Shown one piece after another: positions 27,154 through 36,424 of a DNA stretch of 62,829 nucleotides. The stretch is from CALUTH01 sp964452495 (GTDB taxonomy: Bacteria > Cyanobacteriota > Vampirovibrionia > Gastranaerophilales > Gastranaerophilaceae). Under the pieces are notes generated by a model, which saw only the letters and a list, made by a program, of their open reading frames with translations, was not told the origin of the DNA and searched no databases. The translations under genes were made by a program, and so were the position numbers. How positions within the stretch are numbered: the stretch's first letter is position 1; every line of letters starts with the position of its first letter. The stretch is taken from assembly GCA_964452495.1 (NCBI GenBank), contig CAYVMC010000010.1:1-62829 (forward strand), read 5' to 3'.

Positions 27154-28107
27154 TTATTTACTATCGTCTAGAGAATTTACATTCCTTATAACGGTTCTTA
27201 CATTGCCAACCGCTTCAAAATTTTTAGGCTCCATCGTTAGTTTTATACTATCAGCGTGAATATCTCTTTCCCCCTGAGTAATCATAGAACGCCCTACAAG
27301 TACCATTTCGTTTGGCTTGCCTGTCTTGGAATCAGGATAGAAAACTACTTTAGGACCTTTAGCAATATAATCCTGATAATATATTACGACGTTTCCACTG
27401 CCCATAAATGTATTTTTATTGCGGTTGTAATGCTGATAATCCGCATTCAGGGTCATAGTTGTTCCATTCTCGGATATTGAAACAGATTTTGTATGTCCCT
27501 GTGCTGTTAGTTCCTCGGTGGCAGCAGAATAGATAAAATGGTCTGCATAAGATGTATTTTGTTTTTCCTTCAATATTGCGCGGCCTATAAGGTCAATTTT
27601 TTGTAAGTCGCCCTGTTTATTTGTTACAAGAATCGCTTTGTCGGAAAAAGTTTCAATATCTTTGTATTTTATAGTAACGGAACCTGTAGCAATCATAATA
27701 TTATTTGTAGTATCATATTCCTGTTCATCAGCATTAATAACAGCAATAGGGATTTTCCCGTCAGTAACAATTGTCTGGCTGTCACCCTGTGCTTTGATGG
27801 TTTTATTTATAAGCGAAAGTTTCAGAATATTCGCCTTAACCTCGCGTTTTTTGTTTGCCTTAATCTCGTATGCGTATGGCTTATCATAAAAGGTTACTAT
27901 ATCAGGCTTTCTGTTTGGCAGAACGGTAACATCCGCCTGCTCACCAACAACTTTAACATCATCTACCTGAACATTTACGTTACCTTCAAATTTTATTTTA
28001 TTTTCTTTCTCATTATAGGTTTGTGTTTTTGAATCAATTACTAAATCAGCTGCTATCACGCAAACCCCGGTCATTATAAGTACTAATAAAAGAATTAATC
28101 TTTTCAT
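27154..28107 (-). CDS. LptA/OstA-like periplasmic LPS-transport protein
   Basis: 317 residues with a signal peptide ('LILLLVLIMTGVCVIAAD') and repeated OstA/LptA beta-jellyroll segments: 'ENKIKFEGNVNVQVDDVKV', 'TTNNIMIATGSVTIKYKDIE' and 'NKNTFMGSGNVVIYYQDY'. It is longer than Escherichia coli LptA (about 185 residues), so it has extra repeats, as in OstA-like proteins of the cyanobacterial side. It would bridge LPS across the periplasm. The start overlaps the lptC-like stop (TAATG), which supports an LptC-LptA pair. No lptB is visible here. Confidence 0.8.
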   Translation of the reverse strand: MKRLILLLVLIMTGVCVIAADLVIDSKTQTYNEKENKIKFEGNVNVQVDDVKVVGEQADVTVLPNRKPDIVTFYDKPYAYEIKANKKREVKANILKLSLINKTIKAQGDSQTIVTDGKIPIAVINADEQEYDTTNNIMIATGSVTIKYKDIETFSDKAILVTNKQGDLQKIDLIGRAILKEKQNTSYADHFIYSAATEELTAQGHTKSVSISENGTTMTLNADYQHYNRNKNTFMGSGNVVIYYQDYIAKGPKVVFYPDSKTGKPNEMVLVGRSMITQGERDIHADSIKLTMEPKNFEAVGNVRTVIRNVNSLDDSK

Positions 28108-28712
28108 TATTTCTCCTTACTATCGTAAACTTTTGTTTGAGATTTACCTATTATTTTAAATTTGTTAAAATCCGGTGATATAATTGCATGTTCAGCAGTA
28201 GCCGTCATTTCACCGTTACGTTCAATTATAACATTGCCGTTTGCAAGAATATCTTTATCATTTCCCTGCCAAATAAGTTCATCACTCTTTAATGAGGTTC
28301 CATCTGAAATTACAATAAGTACTTTTTCTCTAAGGGTAATGGTTTTGTCTTCCTCGTTATAAGTTCCGTACACGGCGGAAAAGCTCATAGAAACTTCATT
28401 TTCTTTAAAAAAATTGCCTATTATATTGTTCAATTCTGCTTTTTTATCTAAATTATTGTAATTTCCAGTTTCTCCGTATATTTCCCAGTATTTTTTATTA
28501 TCCTTTGTTTCTGTAATAATAATTCCGCGAGTTTTGACTTCCTGACGGTCTGAAGAATTATTGAGCTGGCTGCGATTAAAATCATGAGTCATAATACCTG
28601 CAGATATGAATGCCCACATTAGTATTCCCGCAGCTAGTATAAACCCCGCAATGTATCCTTGACGTTTTTTGTCAAGTTTGAGAAATTTATCAAGATAGTC
28701 TCTGATTTTCAT
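28107..28712 (-). CDS. LptC-like LPS-transport protein
   Basis: 201 residues. One N-terminal membrane helix ('YIAGFILAAGILMWAFISA') anchors a periplasmic domain of beta strands. 'RGIIITETKDNKKYWEIYGE' and 'GNVIIERNGEMTATAEHAI' are typical LptC/LptA-fold repeats. LptC sits in the inner membrane on LptBFG and hands LPS to LptA. It is translationally coupled to the LptA-like gene and diverges from the YkgJ-type gene. Confidence 0.8.
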   Translation of the reverse strand: MKIRDYLDKFLKLDKKRQGYIAGFILAAGILMWAFISAGIMTHDFNRSQLNNSSDRQEVKTRGIIITETKDNKKYWEIYGETGNYNNLDKKAELNNIIGNFFKENEVSMSFSAVYGTYNEEDKTITLREKVLIVISDGTSLKSDELIWQGNDKDILANGNVIIERNGEMTATAEHAIISPDFNKFKIIGKSQTKVYDSKEK

Positions 28713-28893
28713 ACATATTATTATTACATAAATATTTCAATTTGTAATCAAGTACCGACCTGATATAATTATAGCTATTTATAAAAAATATCCGATGTTT
28801 AAGAAATGGTTTGCCCCTTAAGTTTTCTTGTATTTTTTTGTGATTTTACTATATATTATGGTGTTATTCCTGTGTATGTGTTAATCTGTAACT

Positions 28894-29502
28894 ATGACAA
28901 CACTCAAAGATTTGCAAAATTACTCAAAATACATTAATTTTATTGAAACAAAATACTTAAATAAATTTTTTGACATTCAGAAACCATACATTCACTGTAA
29001 AAAAGGATGTGCTGCCTGCTGTCAAACAGGAGAATATCCAGTTTCTGAATTGGAATTAATGTATATGATTGCAGGATTTAAAAAACTGCCGGAAGAACTG
29101 CAAGCACAAATTATTGCCAAAACAGACAAAATAAAAGCAGAACGGATTCCAGACAATAAAGAAAAATATCTTTATGAATGTCCTTTTTTGATAGACAATG
29201 TATGCTCAATATACAACAACCGCGCAATCATCTGTCGCACTCATGGACTTTTATTTTATACAACTGACAAAAACGGTAAGACCCGCAAAAAAATACCGGA
29301 CTGTGTGAGCAAAGGATTAAATTATAGTGAGGTGTTTGACCCGCATTCAAATATAATATCTCCGGAAATGTGGAGTAAAAGTAAAATTCCGATAAAGCCG
29401 GAAGCATATAATATAAGCCGTGAAGTTATTATTAGGAATGCTAAAACCTTAAAGTTTAATATTGATTTTGGGCAATCAAAAGCTTTGATTGATTGGTTCT
29501 AA
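28894..29502 (+). CDS. YkgJ-family cysteine-cluster protein
   Basis: 202 residues. 'HCKKGCAACCQTGEYPVS' and 'CPFLIDNVCSIYNNRAIICR' are the two halves of the YkgJ/CxxCxxCC cysteine cluster, which probably binds zinc or an Fe-S cluster. Function is not established for the family. The gene converges on rpe, with their stop codons overlapping by 4 bp, so neither has room for its own terminator hairpin. Confidence 0.8.
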   Translation: MTTLKDLQNYSKYINFIETKYLNKFFDIQKPYIHCKKGCAACCQTGEYPVSELELMYMIAGFKKLPEELQAQIIAKTDKIKAERIPDNKEKYLYECPFLIDNVCSIYNNRAIICRTHGLLFYTTDKNGKTRKKIPDCVSKGLNYSEVFDPHSNIISPEMWSKSKIPIKPEAYNISREVIIRNAKTLKFNIDFGQSKALIDWF

Positions 29503-30137
29503 TGTAACAATGAATTGCAAGCGGCGCATATATCTTCTGAGCCAAAGATATAACTTCCAGCAACAAGTGAATTTGCTCCTAAAGATGTACAAATTTTTGA
29601 GGTTACATTATTTATTCCCCCATCAACTTGAATTATTACGCTTTCCGGTGCATTTTCTTTAATAAGCGGAATTTTTGATGCACATTCATGTATAAAACTC
29701 TGACCGCCAAATCCAGGTTCAACAGTCATAACAAGAACTAAATCAATATTATTAAGATACGGGAAAATGGCTTCGGGTTCGGTTTTAGGTTTAATTGAAA
29801 TACCGGCTTTTAGCCCTGCTTGATGTATAAGTTTTATAATCTCTTCAGGCCTGTCAACAGCTTCGTAATGAAAAGTTATTAAGTCTGCACCCGCCTGCAC
29901 AAATGGCAGAATAAAACTTGCAGGATTTTCTATCATTAAATGCACATCAAGAAAAAGATTGGTAATTTTCCTTATAGATTTAACAACAGGTACACCTATA
30001 GTAATATTTGGTACAAAATGCCCGTCCATAACGTCAATATGAAGCCAGCCGGCTCCCGCTTTCTCAACAAGACGTATATCCTGCTCTAAATTCGCAAAAT
30101 TTGCTGATAATAATGACGGAGAAAGAATAACAGACAT
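29499..30137 (-). CDS. rpe: Ribulose-phosphate 3-epimerase
   Basis: 212 residues. 'LSPSLLSANFANLEQDI', 'GWLHIDVMDGHFVPNITIG', 'FLDVHLMIENP', 'MTVEPGFGGQSFI' and 'IQVDGGINN' are the Rpe signatures, with the catalytic Asp pair and metal ligands. It interconverts ribulose-5-phosphate and xylulose-5-phosphate in the pentose phosphate pathway. Its ATG overlaps the SDR stop by one base (TAATG), and the ribosome site GGAGGG lies in the last SDR codons. Confidence 0.95.
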   Translation of the reverse strand: MSVILSPSLLSANFANLEQDIRLVEKAGAGWLHIDVMDGHFVPNITIGVPVVKSIRKITNLFLDVHLMIENPASFILPFVQAGADLITFHYEAVDRPEEIIKLIHQAGLKAGISIKPKTEPEAIFPYLNNIDLVLVMTVEPGFGGQSFIHECASKIPLIKENAPESVIIQVDGGINNVTSKICTSLGANSLVAGSYIFGSEDICAACNSLLH

Positions 30138-30997
30138 TAATTCCCTCCTTCAACTTTCTTGGTATCACTTTGAGATAAGACACCTCCTGCAATTTTTCGT
30201 ACCTTTGATTTTATAATAGAATTTACAAACTTTTGCGGGAGTTTAGCAACAATCCTTGCCGCAAAGGCATCTTTACCTACAGTGTAAGTAAGTTTTGGCA
30301 CTGCCGCACAATCGGCTTTATCAACAACTTTTACAACACTTTCAACTGGTGCGCCGTTTTGTCCGTTTTGGCCGGCATTCTTTATCATGTAAGCCATTTC
30401 TGCTTCGTACCCCGTACAATTTTGGATGGAAACTTTGTTTTGTTCGATAGATTTATCCCATAAAGGTGTTGCAATGACTCCGGGTTTAATCGAAATTATT
30501 TTTATATCACGTTTAGTTTCCATAAGCAGTGAATTGAAAAGTATATCCATTGCACGTTTAGAGGCACAATAAGGAGCAATAAACGGAAATATTCCGTAAC
30601 TTGCCATTGAACTTATATTAATAACTCTGCCGCCTTCAAGAATATCTAGCAATCCCTGCGTTAGTCCGATACATCCAAATACATTTGTATCAAACTGTCT
30701 CCTTAATTCTGACACAGGAATACTTTCCATAGCACCTGCGACAACACATCCGGCCGTATTTATCAGAGTATCAACTCTGTTTGTTTTACTTTTAATAAAT
30801 TCTGTTGCTCTCTTAACCGATTCATCGTCACACAAATCTATATAAAACGGTATTATATTAGGAGAAGCTTTTTCTAGTTCTGCAAATGCATCGGTACGTC
30901 TTACTCCCGCGTATACAATACCTTTTTCAGAAAAATGCTCTGTTAGAGCTTTTCCTATACCAGATGCTGCACCGGTTATTACATATATCTTACTCAT
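30137..30997 (-). CDS. Short-chain dehydrogenase/reductase
   Basis: 286 residues. 'VITGAASGIGKALTEHF' is the NAD(P) TGxxxGxG motif. 'LINTAGCV' corresponds to NNAG with Asn changed to Thr; the catalytic set is Ser in 'VINISSMASYG' and Tyr-Lys in 'APYCASKRA'. It is a classical SDR with a C-terminal extension of about 50 residues. Substrate unknown. It sits between a pilus-assembly operon and rpe and overlaps both neighbours by a few bases. Confidence 0.88.
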   Translation of the reverse strand: MSKIYVITGAASGIGKALTEHFSEKGIVYAGVRRTDAFAELEKASPNIIPFYIDLCDDESVKRATEFIKSKTNRVDTLINTAGCVVAGAMESIPVSELRRQFDTNVFGCIGLTQGLLDILEGGRVINISSMASYGIFPFIAPYCASKRAMDILFNSLLMETKRDIKIISIKPGVIATPLWDKSIEQNKVSIQNCTGYEAEMAYMIKNAGQNGQNGAPVESVVKVVDKADCAAVPKLTYTVGKDAFAARIVAKLPQKFVNSIIKSKVRKIAGGVLSQSDTKKVEGGN

Positions 30998-31274
30998 TAC
31001 GTCCTATCGGTCTCATAAGGATTACAGAGTTAAGATTAAGCTGTAAGAACTCATAATGTTCAATATCTCTATCCTTTAGCAACCGATACTCCAGAGAACA
31101 ATTTTTTACGGCAATAAAGCTTTTTGTACTGTTGAGAATATCTGATATTAGGCGGTTACGTTTGCCCACTTTCGGCATAAATACGTCACCTTTGATTTCA
31201 TAGTCATTGGTTATAATTAATACCCGTTCTGACCAGACTCCTGAAGTTAAATTTTCTATTCTCTCATCAGTCAT
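30990..31274 (-). CDS. Small conserved protein, DUF6812-like
   Basis: 94 residues. The core 'RVLIITNDYEIKGDVFMP' followed by 'RLISDILNSTKSFIAVKNCS' resembles small beta-barrel proteins I associate with DUF6812; I could not confirm this. No signal peptide. It is encoded directly after the PilC/GspF gene (11 bp) and overlaps the SDR by 8 bp, so it may belong to the pilus operon. Confidence 0.55.
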   Translation of the reverse strand: MTDERIENLTSGVWSERVLIITNDYEIKGDVFMPKVGKRNRLISDILNSTKSFIAVKNCSLEYRLLKDRDIEHYEFLQLNLNSVILMRPIGRNE

Positions 31275-31285
31275 TAATTTCTCCT

Positions 31286-32491
31286 TTATGATAAGTAAGA
31301 TTGGAACAACGGCAGGTATAAAGCCAATGCCAATACTAATACAATACTACCTATTACCAGAAGCATTATAGGTTCAATCATTTTAGTTAATGTATCAATA
31401 ATGTCATCCAGTATTTTATCAAGGTAATTAACAGCATTACCTAACATTTCCCCTAAACGACCGGATTGTTCACCTGTTGAAACCATAAATAAAAGCATTC
31501 TGGGTACTACGCCGGTCATTTTCATCGCTACTGACACCTGCTGTCCTTGCTGTACTTTAACAATAGCGTCAGTCATCTTATCTCTTAAAAGAGAATTAGT
31601 AAGTGTAATAACACCTAGGTGTAAACAGTCTACAACCGGAATACCTGCATCATAGGATACCTGTACAACAGAAAAGAAGTTTGAAAAATTTGCACTTAAC
31701 AACAGATTATTAACAAGCGGTACTTTTAGTGAAATTCTGTCCAACAAACGTTTTGTTGGTGTCCAGTGTGTAATAATAAATAGAAATATACCAAGAGAAA
31801 CAAAAAATATAATAAGTACCCACCAGTTTGTTTTTAAATATTCACCGGCATTAATTAATACTGTTGTAATTAATGGTAACTCTTTCCCCTGATTTTCAAA
31901 CATTTCTTTGAAAGTCGGGAATACAAACAGTAACATAATAAGTACAATAACAGTTGCAAGAACAATAACGAAACAAGGATACATCATTGTAGAAATTACT
32001 TTACCGCGAATATTTGCCTGTTTCTGCATAAGTTCTTTAATACGACCTAAAGTCTTTTCCAATTCACCGGCTTCTTCACCGGCCTTAATAAGACCAACCA
32101 TAATATAACCGAATACATTAGGGTATCTTGCAAGTACATCAGCAAAGGATGCACCTCCCATAACCTGAGTTCTTAGTACCTTTGCCGTATTTCTAATCTT
32201 TGCTTTAGCAGCTTCAACTTCCATAAACATTAAAGATTCAACTGCCGGAATACCTGATTGCAGCAATATTTGCAATGTTGAAATAAATTCAATACGCTCG
32301 CCTAAACTCATTGGAACAATTTTAGCACCGGAGCCTGCTTTTTTATTAGTGGAGCTGGCATCAGTAATATCCATCGGAACAAGTCCCATTTTTCTTATTT
32401 TATCGCGTGCTTCTTTTGCATCTGCTGCTTCTATTGTTCCTTTAACAACATCACGCCCTCTTTTTAATGCTTTATAATTATATGTTGGCAT
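31286..32491 (-). CDS. pilC: Type IV pilus/type II secretion platform protein (PilC/GspF)
   Basis: 401 residues. N-terminal 'YNYKALKRGRDVVKGTIEA' and two T2SSF domains ('EFISTLQILLQSGIPAVES' and 'NFSNFFSVVQVSYDAGIPVV') are characteristic, with three membrane helices near residues 170-195, 220-240 and 375-395. It is the inner-membrane platform that the PilB-type ATPase turns to polymerise pilin. It lies 19 bp after the ATPase gene. PilC or GspF cannot be decided from this gene alone. Confidence 0.92.
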   Translation of the reverse strand: MPTYNYKALKRGRDVVKGTIEAADAKEARDKIRKMGLVPMDITDASSTNKKAGSGAKIVPMSLGERIEFISTLQILLQSGIPAVESLMFMEVEAAKAKIRNTAKVLRTQVMGGASFADVLARYPNVFGYIMVGLIKAGEEAGELEKTLGRIKELMQKQANIRGKVISTMMYPCFVIVLATVIVLIMLLFVFPTFKEMFENQGKELPLITTVLINAGEYLKTNWWVLIIFFVSLGIFLFIITHWTPTKRLLDRISLKVPLVNNLLLSANFSNFFSVVQVSYDAGIPVVDCLHLGVITLTNSLLRDKMTDAIVKVQQGQQVSVAMKMTGVVPRMLLFMVSTGEQSGRLGEMLGNAVNYLDKILDDIIDTLTKMIEPIMLLVIGSIVLVLALALYLPLFQSYLS

Positions 32492-32510
32492 CTTCTCTCT
32501 CTACCTCGTA

Positions 32511-34613
32511 CTATTCATTAGCAAAACCAAGTACACGGACAAACTCGTCTACTGTTGTTTTACCGTCTATAATATGCTGTAAGCAGGACTGATTTAATGT
32601 TCTCATTCCGGCAGACACAGCTGCTTCTTCTATTTCAATATCATGCGCACCCTGCGCAATGAGTTTTTTAATTTCTCTGCTCATAGGCAGTATTTCGTAT
32701 AATCCTAAACGCCCTTTATAACCTAAGAATCCGCATTCCTCACACCCTACAGGTCTGTACATTTTTGTCTGCAAAAGCTGTTTTTGTTCTTCTTCATTAA
32801 CAGTCAAATGTTTAACATCTTCTTCTGTAGGATAATATTCTTCCTTACAGTTGTCACAAAGCCTTCTAACAAGACGTTGTGCAATAACTCCGGTAAGTGT
32901 TGATGATACCAGATAATCCTTTGCCCCCATTTCTATAAGCCTTGTAATTGTTGCGGCAGCCGAGTTTGTGTGGACTGTACTTAACACAAGGTGACCGGTT
33001 AAGGCTGCAGATATAGCAACCTCCAGTGTTTCATAGTCACGGATTTCACCGATAAGAATAATATCAGGGTCTTGACGGAGTATTGCTCTCATACAGGAAG
33101 CAAATGTAATATCCGCTTTAGCGTTTACCTGTGATTGGTTAATACCTTCAAGTTTAATTTCTATAGGGTCTTCAATCGTTGTAATATTTACATCTTCTTT
33201 ATTAAGGCTTTTAAGAATTGTATAAAGTGTTGTTGTTTTCCCCGAACCGGTAGGTCCTGATGTAAGAATAATACCGTTAGGAGATTTAACCATTGTCTTG
33301 ATTTTTTCGATATCCCATGGTTGAGCTCCTTCTATCTTAATATCTTCACCAGAAGATTTAAGTGAAACAGCAGGTGCAAGAATACGAATTACAACTTTTT
33401 CTTTTCCTGATACAGGCAGGGTATTAATACGAAAGTCGTATGCCTTATCATTGTACTTAATAGAAAAAGTACCATCCTGAGGTCTTCTGTGTTCTGCAAT
33501 ATTCATCCTTGCAAGAACCTTAAAACGTGTAATAACAGAGTTTTCTACACTTGAGGGGATTTCAAGAACCTTCTTTAATAAACCGTCTGCACGAAAACGT
33601 ACAATATAGTTATACAATCTGGGTTCTACGTGAATATCCGAAACTTTTTGATCTATACCATCAGTAATAATCTTATAAACAAGTTTTGCTACAGAAGAAC
33701 TGGCGTTTTGAAGTTCTTTTTCAACCTGTGTCCATAGCGAAGTTTCGCCTTGAAACTGAGCAGCCTCTTCTTCCAGTGACTGCATGATTCTTTCGGTTTC
33801 TTTGGCTGTCTGAAGTTGTTTTACTTTATTTGTATAATCTTTTAAAAGAGTTTCATAATCGGAAAACGTCATTGTACAAGGAATAACAGAACGCCCTGTT
33901 GAAAAGGAAATTTCCCTTATTATTCCTTTATCCGTAGGATCAATCATAGCAACTTTTAGCTTGCTTCCCGATACCTCGATAGGAATAGCACGTTTTTTGA
34001 ATATAAAATCTTCGGATAAACCTTTAAATAAAGTTAAATCTACGGTTATATCCTGAGCGTTTATTAATTCGTTGCTATATTTTGTTGATAAATATGTTCT
34101 TACCTGTTCATCAGTAATAAAGTTTTGAGCGAAAAGAGCTGCATAAAACGGTATCATTTTACTTTTTGAAAGTTCTTTAGCAGGTGCTACATAGTTTTCC
34201 TGTATCCAACCGTTTTTAAGGAAGAATTCTTCTTCACTCATTTCATCTGTTGGGGGGACATTAATATTAGCCGATGTACTGGAAGGTGCAGCTGCTGATG
34301 TTACCTGTTCTGGCAATGCAGCAGACTCAGCTTTTTCCATCTGGCTTATTAATTCCTGATACAAATCACTGAAGTCATTATCTGCAAGGGATATGAATTT
34401 TGCATTATAAGTATCATTTTGACAAATACTTTTGACCTGTGATTCAATCTCCGGTTTATTTGGCGCAACAGATTTTTTTATAATAATAAACAGGTTGTCG
34501 TTTCTTATGTCTACAGGTATAAAGCCTGATGATACCATCAGGTTTTTGTCAAACTTTTCCAGTAAATCAGGCTTTATACTGTTTTTTAATTTCTCTAATT
34601 GAGCTGTTATCAT
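32511..34613 (-). CDS. pilB: Type IV pilus/type II secretion assembly ATPase (PilB/GspE)
   Basis: 700 residues. The N-terminal half contains an MshEN-type region ('IPFYAALFAQNFITDEQVR' and 'FKKRAIPIEVSGSKLKVAMI'). The C-terminal half is the GspE ATPase: Walker A 'SGPTGSGKTTTLYTIL', Asp box 'DPIEIKLEGINQSQVN', Walker B 'ILIGEIRDYETLEVAI' and a His box near 'LSTVHTNSAA'. The zinc tetracysteine is 'CDNCKEEY' plus 'CEECGFLGYKGR'. It powers pilus or pseudopilus extension. MshEN domains bind c-di-GMP in known homologues, and an HD-GYP protein at 51.5 kb could modulate that pool (inference). About 120 residues of Ser/Ala-rich linker follow the first domain. Confidence 0.94.
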   Translation of the reverse strand: MITAQLEKLKNSIKPDLLEKFDKNLMVSSGFIPVDIRNDNLFIIIKKSVAPNKPEIESQVKSICQNDTYNAKFISLADNDFSDLYQELISQMEKAESAALPEQVTSAAAPSSTSANINVPPTDEMSEEEFFLKNGWIQENYVAPAKELSKSKMIPFYAALFAQNFITDEQVRTYLSTKYSNELINAQDITVDLTLFKGLSEDFIFKKRAIPIEVSGSKLKVAMIDPTDKGIIREISFSTGRSVIPCTMTFSDYETLLKDYTNKVKQLQTAKETERIMQSLEEEAAQFQGETSLWTQVEKELQNASSSVAKLVYKIITDGIDQKVSDIHVEPRLYNYIVRFRADGLLKKVLEIPSSVENSVITRFKVLARMNIAEHRRPQDGTFSIKYNDKAYDFRINTLPVSGKEKVVIRILAPAVSLKSSGEDIKIEGAQPWDIEKIKTMVKSPNGIILTSGPTGSGKTTTLYTILKSLNKEDVNITTIEDPIEIKLEGINQSQVNAKADITFASCMRAILRQDPDIILIGEIRDYETLEVAISAALTGHLVLSTVHTNSAAATITRLIEMGAKDYLVSSTLTGVIAQRLVRRLCDNCKEEYYPTEEDVKHLTVNEEEQKQLLQTKMYRPVGCEECGFLGYKGRLGLYEILPMSREIKKLIAQGAHDIEIEEAAVSAGMRTLNQSCLQHIIDGKTTVDEFVRVLGFANE

Positions 34614-34624
34614 GGTTTTCTAAA

Positions 34625-36424
34625 TTACAAATTGTTTATACTAACATCCTCGTTATCTTTGATTATTCTGGGAGTAATCATTATAACTAACTCAGTTTTT
34701 GTTTTCTCACTTGTAACAGTTCTGAAAGCGGCACCTATGCCAGGAAGGTCACCTAATATAGGTATTTTAGAAACTGATTTGTTTGTTTGTTCTTGAATGA
34801 GACCTCCAATAATAAGGGTTTCACCATCTTTTATCCGAACATTTTTGATATCAAGATTTCTTCTTGCAAGTAATGTAGCTGCAATATAAGGTTGTGATGT
34901 GTCACTTTCTTCATCATACTCGGTATCTGTAATTTGTCCTGCCTGTGTAGAGTATTCAGGTGTAATGTTCATAGTTACGTAACCTTCCGGTGATATAAAC
35001 GGAGTAAATACAACCTTTAACCCTTGATCAGAACCAATATTATAGGTCTTTTCTGCAACGGCAGAAGCTCCGGTACCTGATGTTTGTAAGAATTCAACGT
35101 CAACACTTTCAAGATAATCTTGTGTAAGGTCAATAACAGCTTCTTTACCATTTGTAACAATTAGTTTAGGATTAGCCAGAATTCTTGCTTTTTCAGATGA
35201 AACTAAGTAACCCATTTCCCAGGCAATCTTCATACGGCTTTGATTTGCTGCGTGTGCCATTGTTGCACCACTAGATCCATCAAAGCTGAATGTTACATCA
35301 CCGCCTGTAATACTCCAAGTATTGCTGAATTCTTTACTTCCATCTTCTGTTAATTCAAGAATAGAAAGTTCAACAAATGCTTGCGGCTGCTTAACATCAT
35401 TTTCTTTTATAAAATCACCAATCATATCGATTTGTGATTGAGAACCGCCTATAACTTTAATTGTACCTCTTTGCGGGAAATAAGATACTTTAAGATTTTG
35501 TGCAGTGAAAGGAATGGCAGAACCAACGCTGACTGTTCCTGATAATGTACAAGCTGTAAAGTTTTCACCAAGCTTTATAGGATCAGAAGAGCCGCTGTCT
35601 CCACCTCCTTCATCTCCGCCATCATCAGAAGCAAAACCTGTTGCTCCGCCGTCGTCGGAGTTATTGAAGTTCATTTGTTCACCAGTACTACCGCCGCTTG
35701 GAGATAGCATATTACATATCATAGATGCCATTTCTGCAGGGGTAGTATGATTTACAACAAATGTTGCTGATGCCGGTTTTTTATCAAATTGATCTATTAT
35801 ACTTTGTGCAATTTTAACATCGTTATCCATACCGAAAATAATTAATTCATTTGTTGAAGTATTAACAGTTGCTATTTCCGTTGTAGATAAACCAACTCTT
35901 TTTTTACCGTAGATGTTTTTATTTAAGAATTCTGCAATTTTGGCTGCATCAACATACTTTACAGGTAAAATAGTCATCTCTTTTGCTGCAAAAGCTTCAT
36001 TACTTGCATTGTTTTTGGACATTACGATAAGTGTATTATCTTCAAGATAGTAAGTTAATCCGGTAATCTTCAATACAAGTTTGAATGCATCATTTAAAGA
36101 AACGTCGACAAGGTCTAAGGTAACAGAACCTTTGACAGTAGAATGGAATATAATATTTAAACCTGCCTTATCTGCAAACATTCTCAAAACTTGTTTTACA
36201 TCAGAATCTCTGAGTGAAAGGTTGATTTTGTCGTTGCTGTCAGTGATTGTAACGTTTGCATCCAATTTAAGTTTACTATAACTATCATATTCGTTACTGT
36301 ATCCGGTATCGCCGTCACTATATTCGGCATTCCCGTCATAATTATAGCCTAATGCCATTACAGCAGGTGCTGACAATAACAATGCGGCTGATAATAGTAA
36401 AGTGTGTATATTCTTACTTGCCAT
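34625..36424 (-). CDS. Secretin of type IV pilus/type II secretion system (PilQ/GspD-like)
   Basis: 599 residues. A signal peptide ('LLLSAALLLSAPAVMALG') is followed by an STN/N0-like domain ('VKQVLRMFADKAGLNIIFH') and N1/N3 repeats ('YVDAAKIAEFLNK'). A Gly/Asp/Ser-rich linker comes next (about residues 240-275). The C-terminal secretin domain has 'VVFTPFISPEGYVTMNI', 'RIKDGETLIIGGLIQEQTN' and 'VSKIPILGDLPGIGAAFR'. It forms the outer-membrane gate. It overlaps the PilP-like gene by 11 bp and precedes the ATPase gene by 11 bp. Confidence 0.92.
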   Translation of the reverse strand: MASKNIHTLLLSAALLLSAPAVMALGYNYDGNAEYSDGDTGYSNEYDSYSKLKLDANVTITDSNDKINLSLRDSDVKQVLRMFADKAGLNIIFHSTVKGSVTLDLVDVSLNDAFKLVLKITGLTYYLEDNTLIVMSKNNASNEAFAAKEMTILPVKYVDAAKIAEFLNKNIYGKKRVGLSTTEIATVNTSTNELIIFGMDNDVKIAQSIIDQFDKKPASATFVVNHTTPAEMASMICNMLSPSGGSTGEQMNFNNSDDGGATGFASDDGGDEGGGDSGSSDPIKLGENFTACTLSGTVSVGSAIPFTAQNLKVSYFPQRGTIKVIGGSQSQIDMIGDFIKENDVKQPQAFVELSILELTEDGSKEFSNTWSITGGDVTFSFDGSSGATMAHAANQSRMKIAWEMGYLVSSEKARILANPKLIVTNGKEAVIDLTQDYLESVDVEFLQTSGTGASAVAEKTYNIGSDQGLKVVFTPFISPEGYVTMNITPEYSTQAGQITDTEYDEESDTSQPYIAATLLARRNLDIKNVRIKDGETLIIGGLIQEQTNKSVSKIPILGDLPGIGAAFRTVTSEKTKTELVIMITPRIIKDNEDVSINNL